Part shown: positions 1-11,600 of the stretch, one piece after another
How the letters are laid out: the number at the start of each line of letters is the position of its first letter
Numbering within the stretch: position 1 is the first letter of the stretch
DNA from: Pseudomonadales bacterium
GTDB taxonomy: Bacteria > Pseudomonadota > Gammaproteobacteria > Pseudomonadales > Halieaceae
Direction: 5' to 3'
DNA length: 64,000 bases
NCBI GenBank assembly: GCA_024234675.1
Contig: JACKNU010000007.1
Span: 1-64,000 of the forward strand
Position numbers and translations under genes: made by a program
The notes under the pieces: generated by a model
The model's input: the letters and a program-made list of their open reading frames with translations, nothing else
What the model was told of the DNA's origin: nothing
Databases searched by the model: none

Positions 1-349
1 ACAGGGGTTTGTGCACCCCCACCCCCTGGTGGAACAGCGAGGTAAACAGTCGCAACACCCCGCCCAGCAGGTCCAGGTAACCGGCCCGGTAAATCTGCTC
101 CACGTGCAGGTTGCTCCAGATTCGCTCGACCTTCTTCACCGCCAGGCGAAAGTTATTGGCCGAGGCGCCCAGGGCCACCGCATTGATCGCGCCGGCGGAA
201 GTCCCGGTGATGATGGAGAAGGGATTGTGGGCCCGCTTGGGCAACAGCTCCGCCGCCGCCTTCAATACGCCCACCTGGTAGGCGGCCCGGGCGCCACCGC
301 CTGTCAGCACCAGTGCCGTGCGATCCGCTGCGGGTTGACGCTGATTCAT
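1..349 (-). CDS. Patatin-like phospholipase, partial (C-terminus beyond window)
   Basis: Only the first 116 codons are present; the gene runs off the left edge. The start is the ATG at 349-347. Near the N-terminus is a glycine-rich oxyanion-hole motif (LTGGGARAAYQVGVL, about residues 14-28), followed by GTSAG (about residues 48-52), the nucleophile elbow GxSxG of patatins. Patatin-like proteins are Ser-Asp dyad lipid acyl hydrolases acting on phospholipids or acylglycerols; the catalytic Asp would lie in the missing part. No signal peptide is visible, so it is probably cytoplasmic or membrane-associated. It is divergent from the TonB receptor gene, with 67 bp between the two starts. The family call is firm; the substrate is unknown. 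Confidence 0.88.
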   Translation of the reverse strand, partial: MNQRQPAADRTALVLTGGGARAAYQVGVLKAAAELLPKRAHNPFSIITGTSAGAINAVALGASANNFRLAVKKVERIWSNLHVEQIYRAGYLDLLGGVLRLFTSLFHQGVGVHKPL

Positions 350-416
350 GTTGTTGCACTCCCTTGTAGGGGCAGCCTAACATAGCCCCCATACCAACAA
401 TAACAGGGACGTCGAA

Positions 417-3134
417 ATGCCACACCCCGGGCAGCAAGTTGCACGCACCCGGGCGAGTATCGCCCTCCTCGCCACCTGCTGCCTGTTGGCAGCAGGGCCG
501 GCCGCGGCGCAGCTGGAAGAAATTGTCGTCACCGCCCAGAAACGCGCGGAGAATCTACAGGACGTGCCTATCGCACTCACCGCGTTCACCGCCGAGGATA
601 TCCGCGCAAGGCAGATCGATACCGTGGCTGACCTGCGCTTCAGCGCCCCCAATGTCAGCTACTCCAAGGGCAACTTCACCGGCAGCAATTTCAAGATACG
701 GGGCGTGGGCACGGACCTGGTGGCGGCCACCGGCGACGGCGGCGTGGCTTTTCATATCAACGACGTGCCCCTGATCACCCCGCGGGATACCGAATATTTC
801 GATATCCAGCAGCTGATCATCCTGCGCGGCCCCCAGGGCACGTTGTACGGTCGCAACGCCACCGGCGGCACGGTCAACATGATTACCAATAGCGCCGACC
901 CGGAAGCCCTGGCGGGCAACATCGAGGGACAGTACGGCAATCATGACACCCTGCGGACCAGGGGTATGATCAATGTACCCCTGGGGGACGAGCTGGCGGT
1001 GCGCCTGGCGGGCTTCAGCCTGCAACGGGACGGCTATACCGATAACATCGCCACCGGCAACGACATCGACGACCGCGACCAATGGGCATTGCGGGGTTCG
1101 CTGCAATGGCGGCCCGGCGAAAATACCACTATCAAGCTGATGAGCTCCTACATGAAGGAGGACAGCAGTCGCACCCGCAGCCCCAAACAACTGTGCCACA
1201 ACGACCCCTCTGCCCTGCTGGGCTGCCTGCCGGACAAGCTGGCCTACGATGCGGTCAATCCCCTGGCCCAGTTGACCGGCGTGATTCCCAACCTGTTGGG
1301 CCCGCTGGGGCCGCAGCCCGCGCTGGCCAACGATACCGCCGGCGTGCCGCGCTCGCTGCGCAAGGTGGCGGCCGATACGGATCCCAGCTACAAATCCCAT
1401 GACTCGCTCACCATCCTGCGCCTGGATCACGCCTTCAGGCGCCACGAGCTCACCCTGATCGGCAGCTACGACGACAGCAAGTTGAAGTCCCTGCAGGATT
1501 ACTCCATGAACTCCAGCGATACCCGGTTCGTGCCCTCACCACTGCTGCCGGTGCTCGCCCCGATCACCTGGGAAACCTACTTCGCCGACAACACCCTGCC
1601 GATCTCGGCGCCCTCGAAAACCAATACCGGCATCGTGGGCGGCAATATAGCGGACCGCCTCACTTATCTCGACGGCAGGGACATTTCCGCCGATTCCAAC
1701 AAGCAGTACACTTTCGAGGCCAACCTGGCGTCCGACTATGACGGCCGCTTCAACTTCATGGCCGGCGTATTCTACCTGCACGCCAAAATCGACAACGAGT
1801 ACTGGGTGCTGGGCAACGGCCTGGATTACTTCGCGGTGGTTTTTCCGGCGGTACCGGTTTCGCTGGGCGGTCTGGTGGGCCAGGATGGGCTGGGCTGGGT
1901 CAGCCCCAGCTTTCACAACCAGACGAAAGACTATCAACTGGAGTCCTGGGCCGCTTTCGGGGAAGTGTATTACGACCTCAGTCCCACCCTGAAACTCACC
2001 ACCGGCCTGCGCTATACCCTGGACAACAAGGACGCCACCAGCGCCAGCTATCTGCTGAATTTCGGTCCGGACGGCAACCCCATCCTGCAGGCCTTCGGTG
2101 CCGACGAGGACTACACCGACCTCAACCCCGACCACAACGACAGCCAGGAGTGGGGGGAGTGGACCGGGCGGGTGGTGCTGGACTGGACCCCGGAGGTCAG
2201 CTGGAGCGATGCGACCCTGGTGTACGGCTCGCTTTCCAGGGGTTACAAGGGGGGCGGCTTCAACCCGGCCTTCGATCCCAGGGAATTCCCCGGCACCTCC
2301 GCCACCTTCAAACCGGAGTTCGTCAACGCGGTGGAAATCGGCACCAAGAACCAGTTCCTGGACAACCGCCTGCAGGCCAACCTGGCGGCCTTCTACTACG
2401 ATTACCAGGATCTGCAGATCTCCCGCATCGTCAACCGCACGTCCTTCAACGAGAACACCGACGCCGAGATCTACGGGCTGGAGTCGGAATTCCTGTTCAG
2501 CCCGGACGGCAACTGGCTGCTCAACGCCAATATCGCGCTGTTGCAGACCGGGATAAAGGGCTTTTCCGCGGTGGACACCCGCGACCCCACCCAGGGCAGC
2601 AATGCGGTCACCCTCATCAAGGACAACCAGAACGCGGCCAACTGCGTGGTCTTCCACAATGGCGCGCCGGCGCCCGAGATGTCACAGTTCAACAGCTGCA
2701 CCAGCCCCACCCTGGCCGATGGCGCCCCGCTGCCGGCACCCTATACCGTGGGCACCGGGGTGGAGGTGGACCTGGATGGCAACGAGCTGCGCAACTCGCC
2801 CGGCACCACGGTCAATCTCGGGGCCCAGTACAGCTGGACCCTGGACAGCCTGAACCTGTCGGCGCGAGTGGACTACTACTGGCAGGACGAGATGTGGGGT
2901 CGTGAATTCAACCGCGACCCCATAGACAAACTGGACGATTTCCACGTCTGGAATGCCCAGCTCACCCTAGCCCCGGCGCAGGACAGCTGGTATTTTCAGG
3001 CGTATATCAAGAACATAGCCGACGAGGAGGCCATCGCCGGGATGTATGTCTCGGACCCCTCCTCCGGCCTGTTCACCAATGTCTTCCCCATCGAGCCGCG
3101 CCTCTACGGCGTGACCCTGGGGTATAACTTCTGA
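417..3134 (+). CDS. TonB-dependent outer-membrane receptor
   Basis: A 905-aa protein with a signal peptide (hydrophobic run about residues 15-31, cleavage likely after AAA/AQ). The mature N-terminus LEEIVVTAQKR is the usual TonB-box-like start of this receptor class. The plug domain includes LRGPQGTLYGRNATGG (residues 136-151). The rest is a beta-barrel rich in alternating aromatic residues, ending in a terminal Phe (GVTLGYNF) as expected for BAM-dependent barrels. Such receptors import siderophores, cobalamin, glycans or other large substrates using TonB energy. No dedicated periplasmic or cytoplasmic uptake genes lie beside it, so the substrate cannot be assigned. AGGGAC precedes the ATG at a plausible distance. 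Confidence 0.95.
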   Translation: MPHPGQQVARTRASIALLATCCLLAAGPAAAQLEEIVVTAQKRAENLQDVPIALTAFTAEDIRARQIDTVADLRFSAPNVSYSKGNFTGSNFKIRGVGTDLVAATGDGGVAFHINDVPLITPRDTEYFDIQQLIILRGPQGTLYGRNATGGTVNMITNSADPEALAGNIEGQYGNHDTLRTRGMINVPLGDELAVRLAGFSLQRDGYTDNIATGNDIDDRDQWALRGSLQWRPGENTTIKLMSSYMKEDSSRTRSPKQLCHNDPSALLGCLPDKLAYDAVNPLAQLTGVIPNLLGPLGPQPALANDTAGVPRSLRKVAADTDPSYKSHDSLTILRLDHAFRRHELTLIGSYDDSKLKSLQDYSMNSSDTRFVPSPLLPVLAPITWETYFADNTLPISAPSKTNTGIVGGNIADRLTYLDGRDISADSNKQYTFEANLASDYDGRFNFMAGVFYLHAKIDNEYWVLGNGLDYFAVVFPAVPVSLGGLVGQDGLGWVSPSFHNQTKDYQLESWAAFGEVYYDLSPTLKLTTGLRYTLDNKDATSASYLLNFGPDGNPILQAFGADEDYTDLNPDHNDSQEWGEWTGRVVLDWTPEVSWSDATLVYGSLSRGYKGGGFNPAFDPREFPGTSATFKPEFVNAVEIGTKNQFLDNRLQANLAAFYYDYQDLQISRIVNRTSFNENTDAEIYGLESEFLFSPDGNWLLNANIALLQTGIKGFSAVDTRDPTQGSNAVTLIKDNQNAANCVVFHNGAPAPEMSQFNSCTSPTLADGAPLPAPYTVGTGVEVDLDGNELRNSPGTTVNLGAQYSWTLDSLNLSARVDYYWQDEMWGREFNRDPIDKLDDFHVWNAQLTLAPAQDSWYFQAYIKNIADEEAIAGMYVSDPSSGLFTNVFPIEPRLYGVTLGYNF

Positions 3135-3142
3135 GCGTGAAA

Positions 3143-4216
3143 ATGACTCCGGATTCCCGCCATTCCGCAGCGCAGAAAGCCGGTTTACCGCCGGGCTCAC
3201 TGGTGCACGTTGGCCACAGACTGGCCGGCGAGACGGTCATCAGCGTCATGAACTATTCACCACAGCAGCTGGTGGAGGCGAGCCCGACCTCGATCGCGGA
3301 GGCCCTCGCCTACTATGGCAGTGACTCGATTTCCTGGGTGATCGTCGAAGGCCTGGCGGCTGTCGACGTGGTGGAGGCCATTGGCGCGCATTTCAATATC
3401 CACCGGCTGGTGCTGGAAGACATTCTCAGCACTCACCAGCGCCCCAAGTTCGAGGAGTACGACGACTACCTGTTCATCGTCCTCAAGGCGCTGATGGCAC
3501 AGGACCGCGATGGCTTCAAGGTCGACTACGAGCAGGTCAGCATGCTGGTCATGGCGCACGGCGTGGTGGTCTTCAAGGAGAAGCGGGATGAACTGCTGGC
3601 GCCGGTGCAGCAGCGCATCAGGACCAGCAAGGGACGCTTTCGCAGCCTGGGTCCCGACTTCCTCACCTACTCGATCCTGGATGCGATCGTCGACCAGAAC
3701 TTCGTGCTGATGGACTCCCTGGACGAGGCGATCACCGCGGTGGAAGACGCCCTGCTGTCCGACGACCCCAGCACCGATATCCTGAACACGATCCAGAATC
3801 TCAAGCGGCAGATAGTGAGCATCAGGCGCTATATCTCACCGGTGCGCGAACTGGTTAACGAAATGCTGCGCAGTGAATCCGCGCTCGTAGACGAGAAGAC
3901 GCATATCTACCTGCGCGACGTCTCCGATCACGCCCTGCGCATCGTGGAATCAGTGGAACTGCACCGGGATATCATCTCAGGGCTACTGGATATCTACATC
4001 TCCAGCGTCAGCAACAAAATGAACCAGGTGATGACGGTACTGACGGTATTCGCCACCATCTTCATTCCGCTGACATTTCTCACCGGCATCTACGGCATGA
4101 ATTTCGAGTACATGCCCGAGTTGCGCTGGCACTGGTCGTACCCGGTGATGTGGGTGATTTTTATTACCCTGCCAGTGGTATTGCTACTCTATTTCAAGCG
4201 CAAGAACTGGCTCTGA
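3143..4216 (+). CDS. corA: CorA-family magnesium/cobalt transporter
   Basis: About 357 aa. The N-terminal two thirds are the soluble alpha/beta and long-helix region of CorA (including RPKFEEYDDYLFIVLKAL). The C-terminus carries two membrane segments, with the family signature YGMN at the end of the first (GMN at about 318-320) and a basic tail (KRKNWL). CorA proteins are pentameric channels for Mg2+, sometimes Co2+ or Ni2+, in the inner membrane. The start is ambiguous: a GTG at 3137 lies two codons upstream of the preferred ATG at 3143. It begins 8 bp after the TonB receptor stop on the same strand, so co-transcription is possible, but no functional link is evident. Confidence 0.95.
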   Translation: MTPDSRHSAAQKAGLPPGSLVHVGHRLAGETVISVMNYSPQQLVEASPTSIAEALAYYGSDSISWVIVEGLAAVDVVEAIGAHFNIHRLVLEDILSTHQRPKFEEYDDYLFIVLKALMAQDRDGFKVDYEQVSMLVMAHGVVVFKEKRDELLAPVQQRIRTSKGRFRSLGPDFLTYSILDAIVDQNFVLMDSLDEAITAVEDALLSDDPSTDILNTIQNLKRQIVSIRRYISPVRELVNEMLRSESALVDEKTHIYLRDVSDHALRIVESVELHRDIISGLLDIYISSVSNKMNQVMTVLTVFATIFIPLTFLTGIYGMNFEYMPELRWHWSYPVMWVIFITLPVVLLLYFKRKNWL

Positions 4217-4250
4217 CAGCCAGCCTGACGGGGACGGCCCGCCACCGCGC

Positions 4251-5405
4251 CTACCAGGCCAGCGGATAGGCCAGCTTGCTCTCGGCGATATTGGCCGGGG
4301 CCACCAGGCGTCGGTCCTTGCCCTGCCACTGGAACAGGTAGTTGCTCTTGCCGACCTGGCGGCCGTCGGCATCGACCTTGTAAATACCCAGCAGGGAGTT
4401 GAACACCATGGTGTGCAGCTGCTCGCGCACCGCGGCGTGCTCGGTGCTGCCAGCCAGGCGCACGGCCGCCTCGATCACCTGGCCGCCGCTGTAACCCAGG
4501 GCGGCGTAGGCACCGGGGTTATAGCCGTAGAGTTTGCGGTAGCGGTAGGCGAAATCCTGGGCGCCGGGCAACCTGATTCCCCGCAGCCACTGGGTGACGC
4601 CGCTGACGCCCTCGGCGTCGGCCTGCAGCTCCTGGCCGAACTCCGCCAGGGAGGCCCCCACGGCGAATACCAGCATTTGCGGCTTGACCTGCTCCCGCTT
4701 CAGGGCGCGCACCAGGGCGGTGGCACCATCCAGGTAGGCGATGGCCATGATAACGTCGGCGTTGGCCGCCTTGAGGTTACTTACCATGGCAGGCAGTTCG
4801 GTGATGCTGTCTGCCGATTGGTCCAGCACGACCTTGATACCCAACTCCCCTGCCTTGTAGCGCACGCCACCGACCACGTCCCGGCCGAAATCGGTATCGG
4901 CCCAGACCAGCGCCATGGTGCGGGCGCCCTCGGTGGCGGCGTTCTCCAGGGCGATATCCATGTAGCGGGAAGACGGCGTGTCCAGGCCGACAATATTCTC
5001 GTATCCCTGCGCCCAGATCTCGTCGGCGGAGGCCGCCAGGGTGAGCATGGGCATGTCGTTGGCCTCCGCCACCTGCGCAGCCGCCAGGGTGATGTCGGAA
5101 GAGTAGGGCCCTACCAGCAGGTCCACCTTGTCCTCTGTTATCAGCTTCTGGTAGAGCTCGGCGCTGCGCGCCGGATCGGAGCCATCGTCGTAGTGCACCA
5201 GTTCCACCGGGCGGCCCAGCAATTCACCCCGGGCGTTGACGTCGCCCACCCACATCTGCAGGCCGCGCAGCTGGTTGGTGCCGAATTCCTGCAGGGAGCC
5301 GCTGAGGGACTGGGTGGTGCCGATGCGTATGGGCTCGACGGCATGGGCCCCGGCCGCCAGGGTCAGGGCGAGGGTACAAAGGGTAAGGAGCAGATTACGG
5401 ATCAC
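4251..5405 (-). CDS. ABC transporter periplasmic substrate-binding protein (branched-chain amino-acid/amide type)
   Basis: A 384-aa protein with a Sec signal peptide (hydrophobic residues about 4-22, AGAHA cleavage). It has the type I periplasmic-binding fold typical of LivJ/UrtA-like receptors (Peripla_BP_6): IRIGTTQSLSGSL at the mature start, then DDGSDP and VGPYSSDITLA. This family binds amino acids, urea, amides or aromatic acids for HAAT transporters. No permease or ATPase gene is nearby; it is the last gene of a minus-strand run 12 bp after mlaA. An orphan receptor in this position may instead sense a ligand or work with a remote transporter. The ligand is unknown. Confidence 0.9.
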   Translation of the reverse strand: MIRNLLLTLCTLALTLAAGAHAVEPIRIGTTQSLSGSLQEFGTNQLRGLQMWVGDVNARGELLGRPVELVHYDDGSDPARSAELYQKLITEDKVDLLVGPYSSDITLAAAQVAEANDMPMLTLAASADEIWAQGYENIVGLDTPSSRYMDIALENAATEGARTMALVWADTDFGRDVVGGVRYKAGELGIKVVLDQSADSITELPAMVSNLKAANADVIMAIAYLDGATALVRALKREQVKPQMLVFAVGASLAEFGQELQADAEGVSGVTQWLRGIRLPGAQDFAYRYRKLYGYNPGAYAALGYSGGQVIEAAVRLAGSTEHAAVREQLHTMVFNSLLGIYKVDADGRQVGKSNYLFQWQGKDRRLVAPANIAESKLAYPLAW

Positions 5406-5417
5406 GGTGGTCCCCGA

Positions 5418-6203
5418 TTACTTTTCTACGTCAAGTTCGCGCTTGGTGGTGTACAGCCAGCGCACGGTCTGGTACTCGAAAGCGGACCCGGTCTCATAGT
5501 ACCGGAAGGAGGTATTGGACCGGGTGTCGATGCTGTCGAACAGGAAGGCCGTGGCCCGCACCGGCTGTGCCAGCAGGTCGTTCTGCACATAGTTCTGCAG
5601 CATGAAGTCGGGATACAGGCCCACGCCGTCGCGGACGTTGGAGGGGCCCAGCAGCGGCAGTACCAGGTAGGGCCCGGTGCCCACACCCCAGTGACCCAGG
5701 GTCTGGCCAAAATCCTCATCGGGCTTGGGCATGCCCATGCTGGTGGCCACATCGATCAGGCCGAACAGGCCGATCGTGCTGTTGACCAGTACCCGACCGG
5801 TGCTCTGCATCAGCTTGCTGGGACTGGCCTGCAGGATGGAGTTGGCCATGGTGCGCACATCGCGGAAGTTCTCGAAGAAATTGTGCACGCCCACCCGCGC
5901 CGGCTCGGGCACCACGGCCCGCCAGCCCCGCACCACGGGCAGGAACACCCACTGGTCGAAATGGTAGTTGAAGTTGTAGATGCGCTTGTTCATCCCCTCC
6001 CAGGGGTCATAGACCGAGGTCACATCGATAGAGTCCGCAGGTACGATACGGCTGGCGGCGAACACGGGCTCGGGGTAATCGGCGGGCTGCGCCAGGGCGT
6101 CGGCCCGGGCATCGGCCTCGGGCAGTTGCTCGGGAGCGCTGGCGCAGGCGCCCAGCGACAGGGCGAGGACGAGCAGGGAGCCGCGCAGGATAAGCTGGTT
6201 CAT
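5418..6203 (-). CDS. mlaA: MlaA (VacJ) outer-membrane lipoprotein, phospholipid retrograde transport
   Basis: A 261-aa lipoprotein precursor: the signal peptide ends in LGAC with the lipidated Cys at residue 20. The family motif YDPWEGMNKRIYNFNYHFD begins near residue 66. This is followed by the conserved MlaA core, including NFFENFRDVRTMANSILQ and GHWGVGTGPYLVLPLLGPS. MlaA forms a doughnut in the outer membrane with OmpC/F and removes phospholipids from the outer leaflet, passing them to MlaC and MlaFEDB. Its ATG shares the A of the upstream hydrolase stop (TAATG), indicating translational coupling. No mlaFEDCB genes occur here, which is common because mlaA is often unlinked. Confidence 0.94.
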   Translation of the reverse strand: MNQLILRGSLLVLALSLGACASAPEQLPEADARADALAQPADYPEPVFAASRIVPADSIDVTSVYDPWEGMNKRIYNFNYHFDQWVFLPVVRGWRAVVPEPARVGVHNFFENFRDVRTMANSILQASPSKLMQSTGRVLVNSTIGLFGLIDVATSMGMPKPDEDFGQTLGHWGVGTGPYLVLPLLGPSNVRDGVGLYPDFMLQNYVQNDLLAQPVRATAFLFDSIDTRSNTSFRYYETGSAFEYQTVRWLYTTKRELDVEK

Positions 6204-7507
6204 TACTGTGCCCCCTCGGTGAATGTCGCCACCATATGGGCCACGTTGTCCTTGTAATTGATATTGCCGCAGTGACCTCCGTAGGGATATATCGTGGCCC
6301 GCTCACCGAACACTTCATTGAAGAAGTCGATCTCGCCGGGTTCCAGGATAATGTCGTTCTCATTGTGCATGACGGTAATTTTTTCCGAGCTGCGCAGGTA
6401 GTCCGCTATCCCGGTCAGGCTGATGGCGGAAATAAACTCGTCCCGTGACATGTCCGGGTAGTCGGCCTTGTAGAAGGGATAGAAGAAATCGTGGTAGTAG
6501 TCGGTGAAGCCCAGGCGTCGCATCACCTGGTTGTAGACCGTGAGGTCCGCGTAGCGGTCCAGCGCCAGCCCCCTGGGCTTGACGTAGCCGAAGTCCGTCA
6601 TCACATCGGAGGTAAACACCAGTGAGGACGAGGACATGCGGAAGGAGACGCCGATCAGGGCGGCCAGTTCCTCGTCCTGCAGGTTCATGGCCTTGTAGGC
6701 CTGGTAGAGGAAATCGCCGCCGATATCGTCCTCTTCCTTGTAGATCTTGCTGAAGGCCTGCACCAGCTTGTTGAAGAACTGGTTGAAATTGTCCTCGCCA
6801 CCGGGGATGTTCTGGGTCATGCGGTCCAGCAGGGAAATGGAGTTGTACAGGGACACCGGAGGATTGATCAGCAGCACCTTGCGGAAGTTGAAAGATTTGC
6901 GCTGCTCGTCGAGATGGGACACGTAAGCGGAGTTGAACGCGCCCAGGCTGTAACCGGTCAGGTTGAAAGAGGTAACCTCGATCTTGTCCTCCAGCCGCTT
7001 CCAGATCATTTCCATGACCCGGTACAGGTCTTCGGCATCCCTCTGGGCATGGCCGACGACGCCGGTTGTGGAGGCCGAGGTCACAAAATTCGGGAAGGTG
7101 GGGGAGGACAGGGAAACAACGTGGAAACCCGCCTTGTAGAAGGCCCTCGCCATATTGGTATTCTTGCCGCCGTTGTAGGCGGCGCCGGTGCCGGCGATCA
7201 GGAAGATAAGCGGCGCCGGGCGATCCTGCAGGGCCTCCGAGTAGATCATTTCCTGGCCGTACCAGATCAGGTCCGGCAGGTGACGCTCGGGGAAGACATT
7301 GAGCCAGCGCTTCTTCATCGGGATATCTTTCGGCAGCTCGGCTTCATAGCCCTCGGGGGTGCCCACCACCGTGGCGACAAAGCGGTCCTGTATCGGGTAG
7401 CCGTAATTTTCCACCGTGGCGGTGGCGGAAGCGAAGGCGGCAAAAAAGACGAGCAAGAGAGTGCAGAGGCCCGCTGACAGGCGCTGCGGAAGGTTTGCGT
7501 TGGTCAC
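6203..7507 (-). CDS. Secreted alpha/beta hydrolase of unknown substrate, coupled to mlaA
   Basis: About 434 aa from the GTG at 7507-7505. This start is preferred because the next residues (VTNANLPQRLSAGL then a hydrophobic run ending ASATA) form a signal peptide; an upstream ATG at 7570 would place 21 residues before it. The fold shows the strand/oxyanion region LIFLIAGTGAAYNGG, the nucleophile elbow GYSLG (about 185-189), a late acid region HNENDII and a C-terminal GGHCG supplying the likely catalytic His. It is therefore a Ser-Asp-His hydrolase exported to the periplasm. It lies between a lipoprotein gene and mlaA, overlapping the latter by one base, which suggests an envelope lipid-related role. 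That role is inferred. Confidence 0.82.
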   Translation of the reverse strand: MTNANLPQRLSAGLCTLLLVFFAAFASATATVENYGYPIQDRFVATVVGTPEGYEAELPKDIPMKKRWLNVFPERHLPDLIWYGQEMIYSEALQDRPAPLIFLIAGTGAAYNGGKNTNMARAFYKAGFHVVSLSSPTFPNFVTSASTTGVVGHAQRDAEDLYRVMEMIWKRLEDKIEVTSFNLTGYSLGAFNSAYVSHLDEQRKSFNFRKVLLINPPVSLYNSISLLDRMTQNIPGGEDNFNQFFNKLVQAFSKIYKEEDDIGGDFLYQAYKAMNLQDEELAALIGVSFRMSSSSLVFTSDVMTDFGYVKPRGLALDRYADLTVYNQVMRRLGFTDYYHDFFYPFYKADYPDMSRDEFISAISLTGIADYLRSSEKITVMHNENDIILEPGEIDFFNEVFGERATIYPYGGHCGNINYKDNVAHMVATFTEGAQ

Positions 7508-7595
7508 GTGAAGTCCAGAATTATCCCCAGAGCGAGCCGGCATTCTGGCACGAAACCCCTGCCAGATCACCCGTTTTTATTGCCCCGGCCGGGGC

Positions 7596-8273
7596 TCAGA
7601 TGGGGAGCGGCAGGAATACCGATGACACCGCGTGCACCGAGCGGGTTACTGCCCGGTCGCTCCGGTCTCCGGCGATGCGCGCCATCATCTCCTGCAGGAC
7701 GATCAGCTTGCCGAACAGGCGTTCGAAACTCAGGTTGTCGACCACCCCCTGGTACTCGTGGGTGATGAGGTAGGGTTCCCCGTTGGGCTTGCGGGTGTTC
7801 TTGAGCTTCCAGACCAGTATCTCGACGTTGCGGGCGCTGGTCAGCAGCGCGGGCCCGTTGAGCCGGTCGTGTATGAACAACTCGGGCTTGTAATTGTAGG
7901 CCTGCCGCAACATACCGCCCAGTCCCACCACCAGGGCGAATACGCGGTCGCCGCGAAAGTCGGGATCGAAGGTCAGGTTCATGGCATCGATACCCTGCAG
8001 GCCGTCCAGCTCGGGGAAATCCAGCACCCCCTGGGCGGTCCTCAGCTGTGCCAGGCGGCCCTCGATGGTCATGCCGGGAATCTTCGCCAGCTGGTCGGGA
8101 TTGCGCCTGTAAAGCTTGATCAACAGTTCGCGCACCTCGTGACGGCTCTCGGCGATGAATTCGTCCGCCACCAGGTCGACATCGGATTTGGCCAGGTTCT
8201 TGACGTCATAGCCGGCGCAGCCGGTGACCAGGGCACCGAACAGCAGGGACAGCAGCAGGGGGAGGAAACGCAT
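7596..8273 (-). CDS. Conserved lipoprotein of unknown function
   Basis: A 225-aa precursor with a clear lipoprotein signal peptide (hydrophobic residues 4-17, lipobox LVTGC, Cys19). The mature part has no motif I recognise. It is mainly helical with charged stretches, contains LVVGLGGMLRQAYNYKPELF, and ends in a hydrophobic tail (VSSVFLPLPI). It is first in the minus-strand run with the hydrolase and mlaA, about 90 bp upstream of the hydrolase start. Position and localisation suggest an envelope role, but the function is unknown. Confidence 0.8.
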   Translation of the reverse strand: MRFLPLLLSLLFGALVTGCAGYDVKNLAKSDVDLVADEFIAESRHEVRELLIKLYRRNPDQLAKIPGMTIEGRLAQLRTAQGVLDFPELDGLQGIDAMNLTFDPDFRGDRVFALVVGLGGMLRQAYNYKPELFIHDRLNGPALLTSARNVEILVWKLKNTRKPNGEPYLITHEYQGVVDNLSFERLFGKLIVLQEMMARIAGDRSDRAVTRSVHAVSSVFLPLPI

Positions 8274-8379
8274 CGCGCCATTCTAGCAAGCGCGAGATGC
8301 CCTGAGGCGATTTGTGTAAAATTGACGGGGATAACCAGCCGCCGGGAGCATCCCCGTGGCCACCTCGGGAGCAAGCACC

Positions 8380-9375
8380 ATGCATCGATTACCCCTGTGG
8401 GCAGCCGCCATGCTCACCGGCCTGGCCGCACAGGCCAGCGCCGGCAGCCCGGAGCTGGGAGAATGCGCCGCCATTAGCGACGACAGTGCCCGCCTGGTCT
8501 GTTATGACAAGCTGGCCGGGCGCAGCCCGGCAGCGCCCGCCGCCGCGGCCGGTGCGGCGGGCGAGGCCGATGGCAATAGCGATACGAATTTCATCCCGCC
8601 TCGCCTCTACCAGGAGGAGGCCAACGCGACCAACCGCTTCGTGATCATACCCTACGAGCGCAATTACCTGCTGCCGGTCACCTACAACAGCAACATCAAC
8701 GAGGAAGCCTGGCATATCGCCCACCCGGGCACCGGCATGGACCAGGCCGAGGTCAAGTTCCAGATCAGCATGAAAGCCATCATCTGGCAGGACATCCTCG
8801 GGCGCGACCTGGACCTGTGGGGCGCCTACACCCAGACCAGCTGGATGCAGGCCTACAACACCGACGCGTCCTCCCCGTTCCGGGAAACCGATTACATGCC
8901 GGAACTGATCCTGAGTTTCGCCAACAGCTGGCGGGTACTGGGTTTTCGCAACACCCGTATCAATGTCCACCTGAATCACGAGTCCAACGGCCAGTCGGAA
9001 CCCCTGTCCCGCAGCTGGAACCGGGCGATCCTGTCGGGCCTGTTCGAGCGCCGCAACTTCTCCCTGGAAGCCAGCGCCTGGTACCGCATTCCGGAGCGCA
9101 GCAAGGACGACGACAACCCGGACATCGATGACTACATGGGCAATGGCCAGTTGCAGGGGCTGTGGAAATGGCCCCGGTACAGCCTGGGCTTTACCCTGCG
9201 CAACAACCTGCAGAGCGACAACAGGGGCGCCATCCAGCTGGACTGGACCTTTCCCATCAGCGAGCGTTTCAGTGGCTACATCCAGTATTTCAACGGCTAC
9301 GGCGAGAGCCTGATCGACTACGACGAGAGCACCAACCGCATCGGTATCGGGGTCAGCCTCACCGACCCCTTCTAG
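8380..9375 (+). CDS. pldA: Outer-membrane phospholipase A (PldA/OMPLA)
   Basis: About 331 aa from the ATG at 8380, which has GGGAG about 8 bp upstream; a GTG at 8356 would add eight residues before the signal peptide. After the signal peptide comes a Cys-containing, Ala-rich N-terminal extension, then the 12-stranded OMPLA barrel. The catalytic signature NHESNGQ gives His200 and Ser202, and SRSWNR supplies the third residue Asn214, matching the His-Ser-Asn triad of E. coli OMPLA. The protein ends in Phe (SLTDPF). OMPLA hydrolyses phospholipids misplaced in the outer leaflet. Its place beside the mlaA operon joins two systems that maintain outer-membrane lipid asymmetry. Confidence 0.95.
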   Translation: MHRLPLWAAAMLTGLAAQASAGSPELGECAAISDDSARLVCYDKLAGRSPAAPAAAAGAAGEADGNSDTNFIPPRLYQEEANATNRFVIIPYERNYLLPVTYNSNINEEAWHIAHPGTGMDQAEVKFQISMKAIIWQDILGRDLDLWGAYTQTSWMQAYNTDASSPFRETDYMPELILSFANSWRVLGFRNTRINVHLNHESNGQSEPLSRSWNRAILSGLFERRNFSLEASAWYRIPERSKDDDNPDIDDYMGNGQLQGLWKWPRYSLGFTLRNNLQSDNRGAIQLDWTFPISERFSGYIQYFNGYGESLIDYDESTNRIGIGVSLTDPF

Positions 9376-9387
9376 CGGGATACCGGC

Positions 9388-11580
<2,193 letters not shown>

Positions 11581-11600
11581 GATTCAGGCTGCTTCCATAG

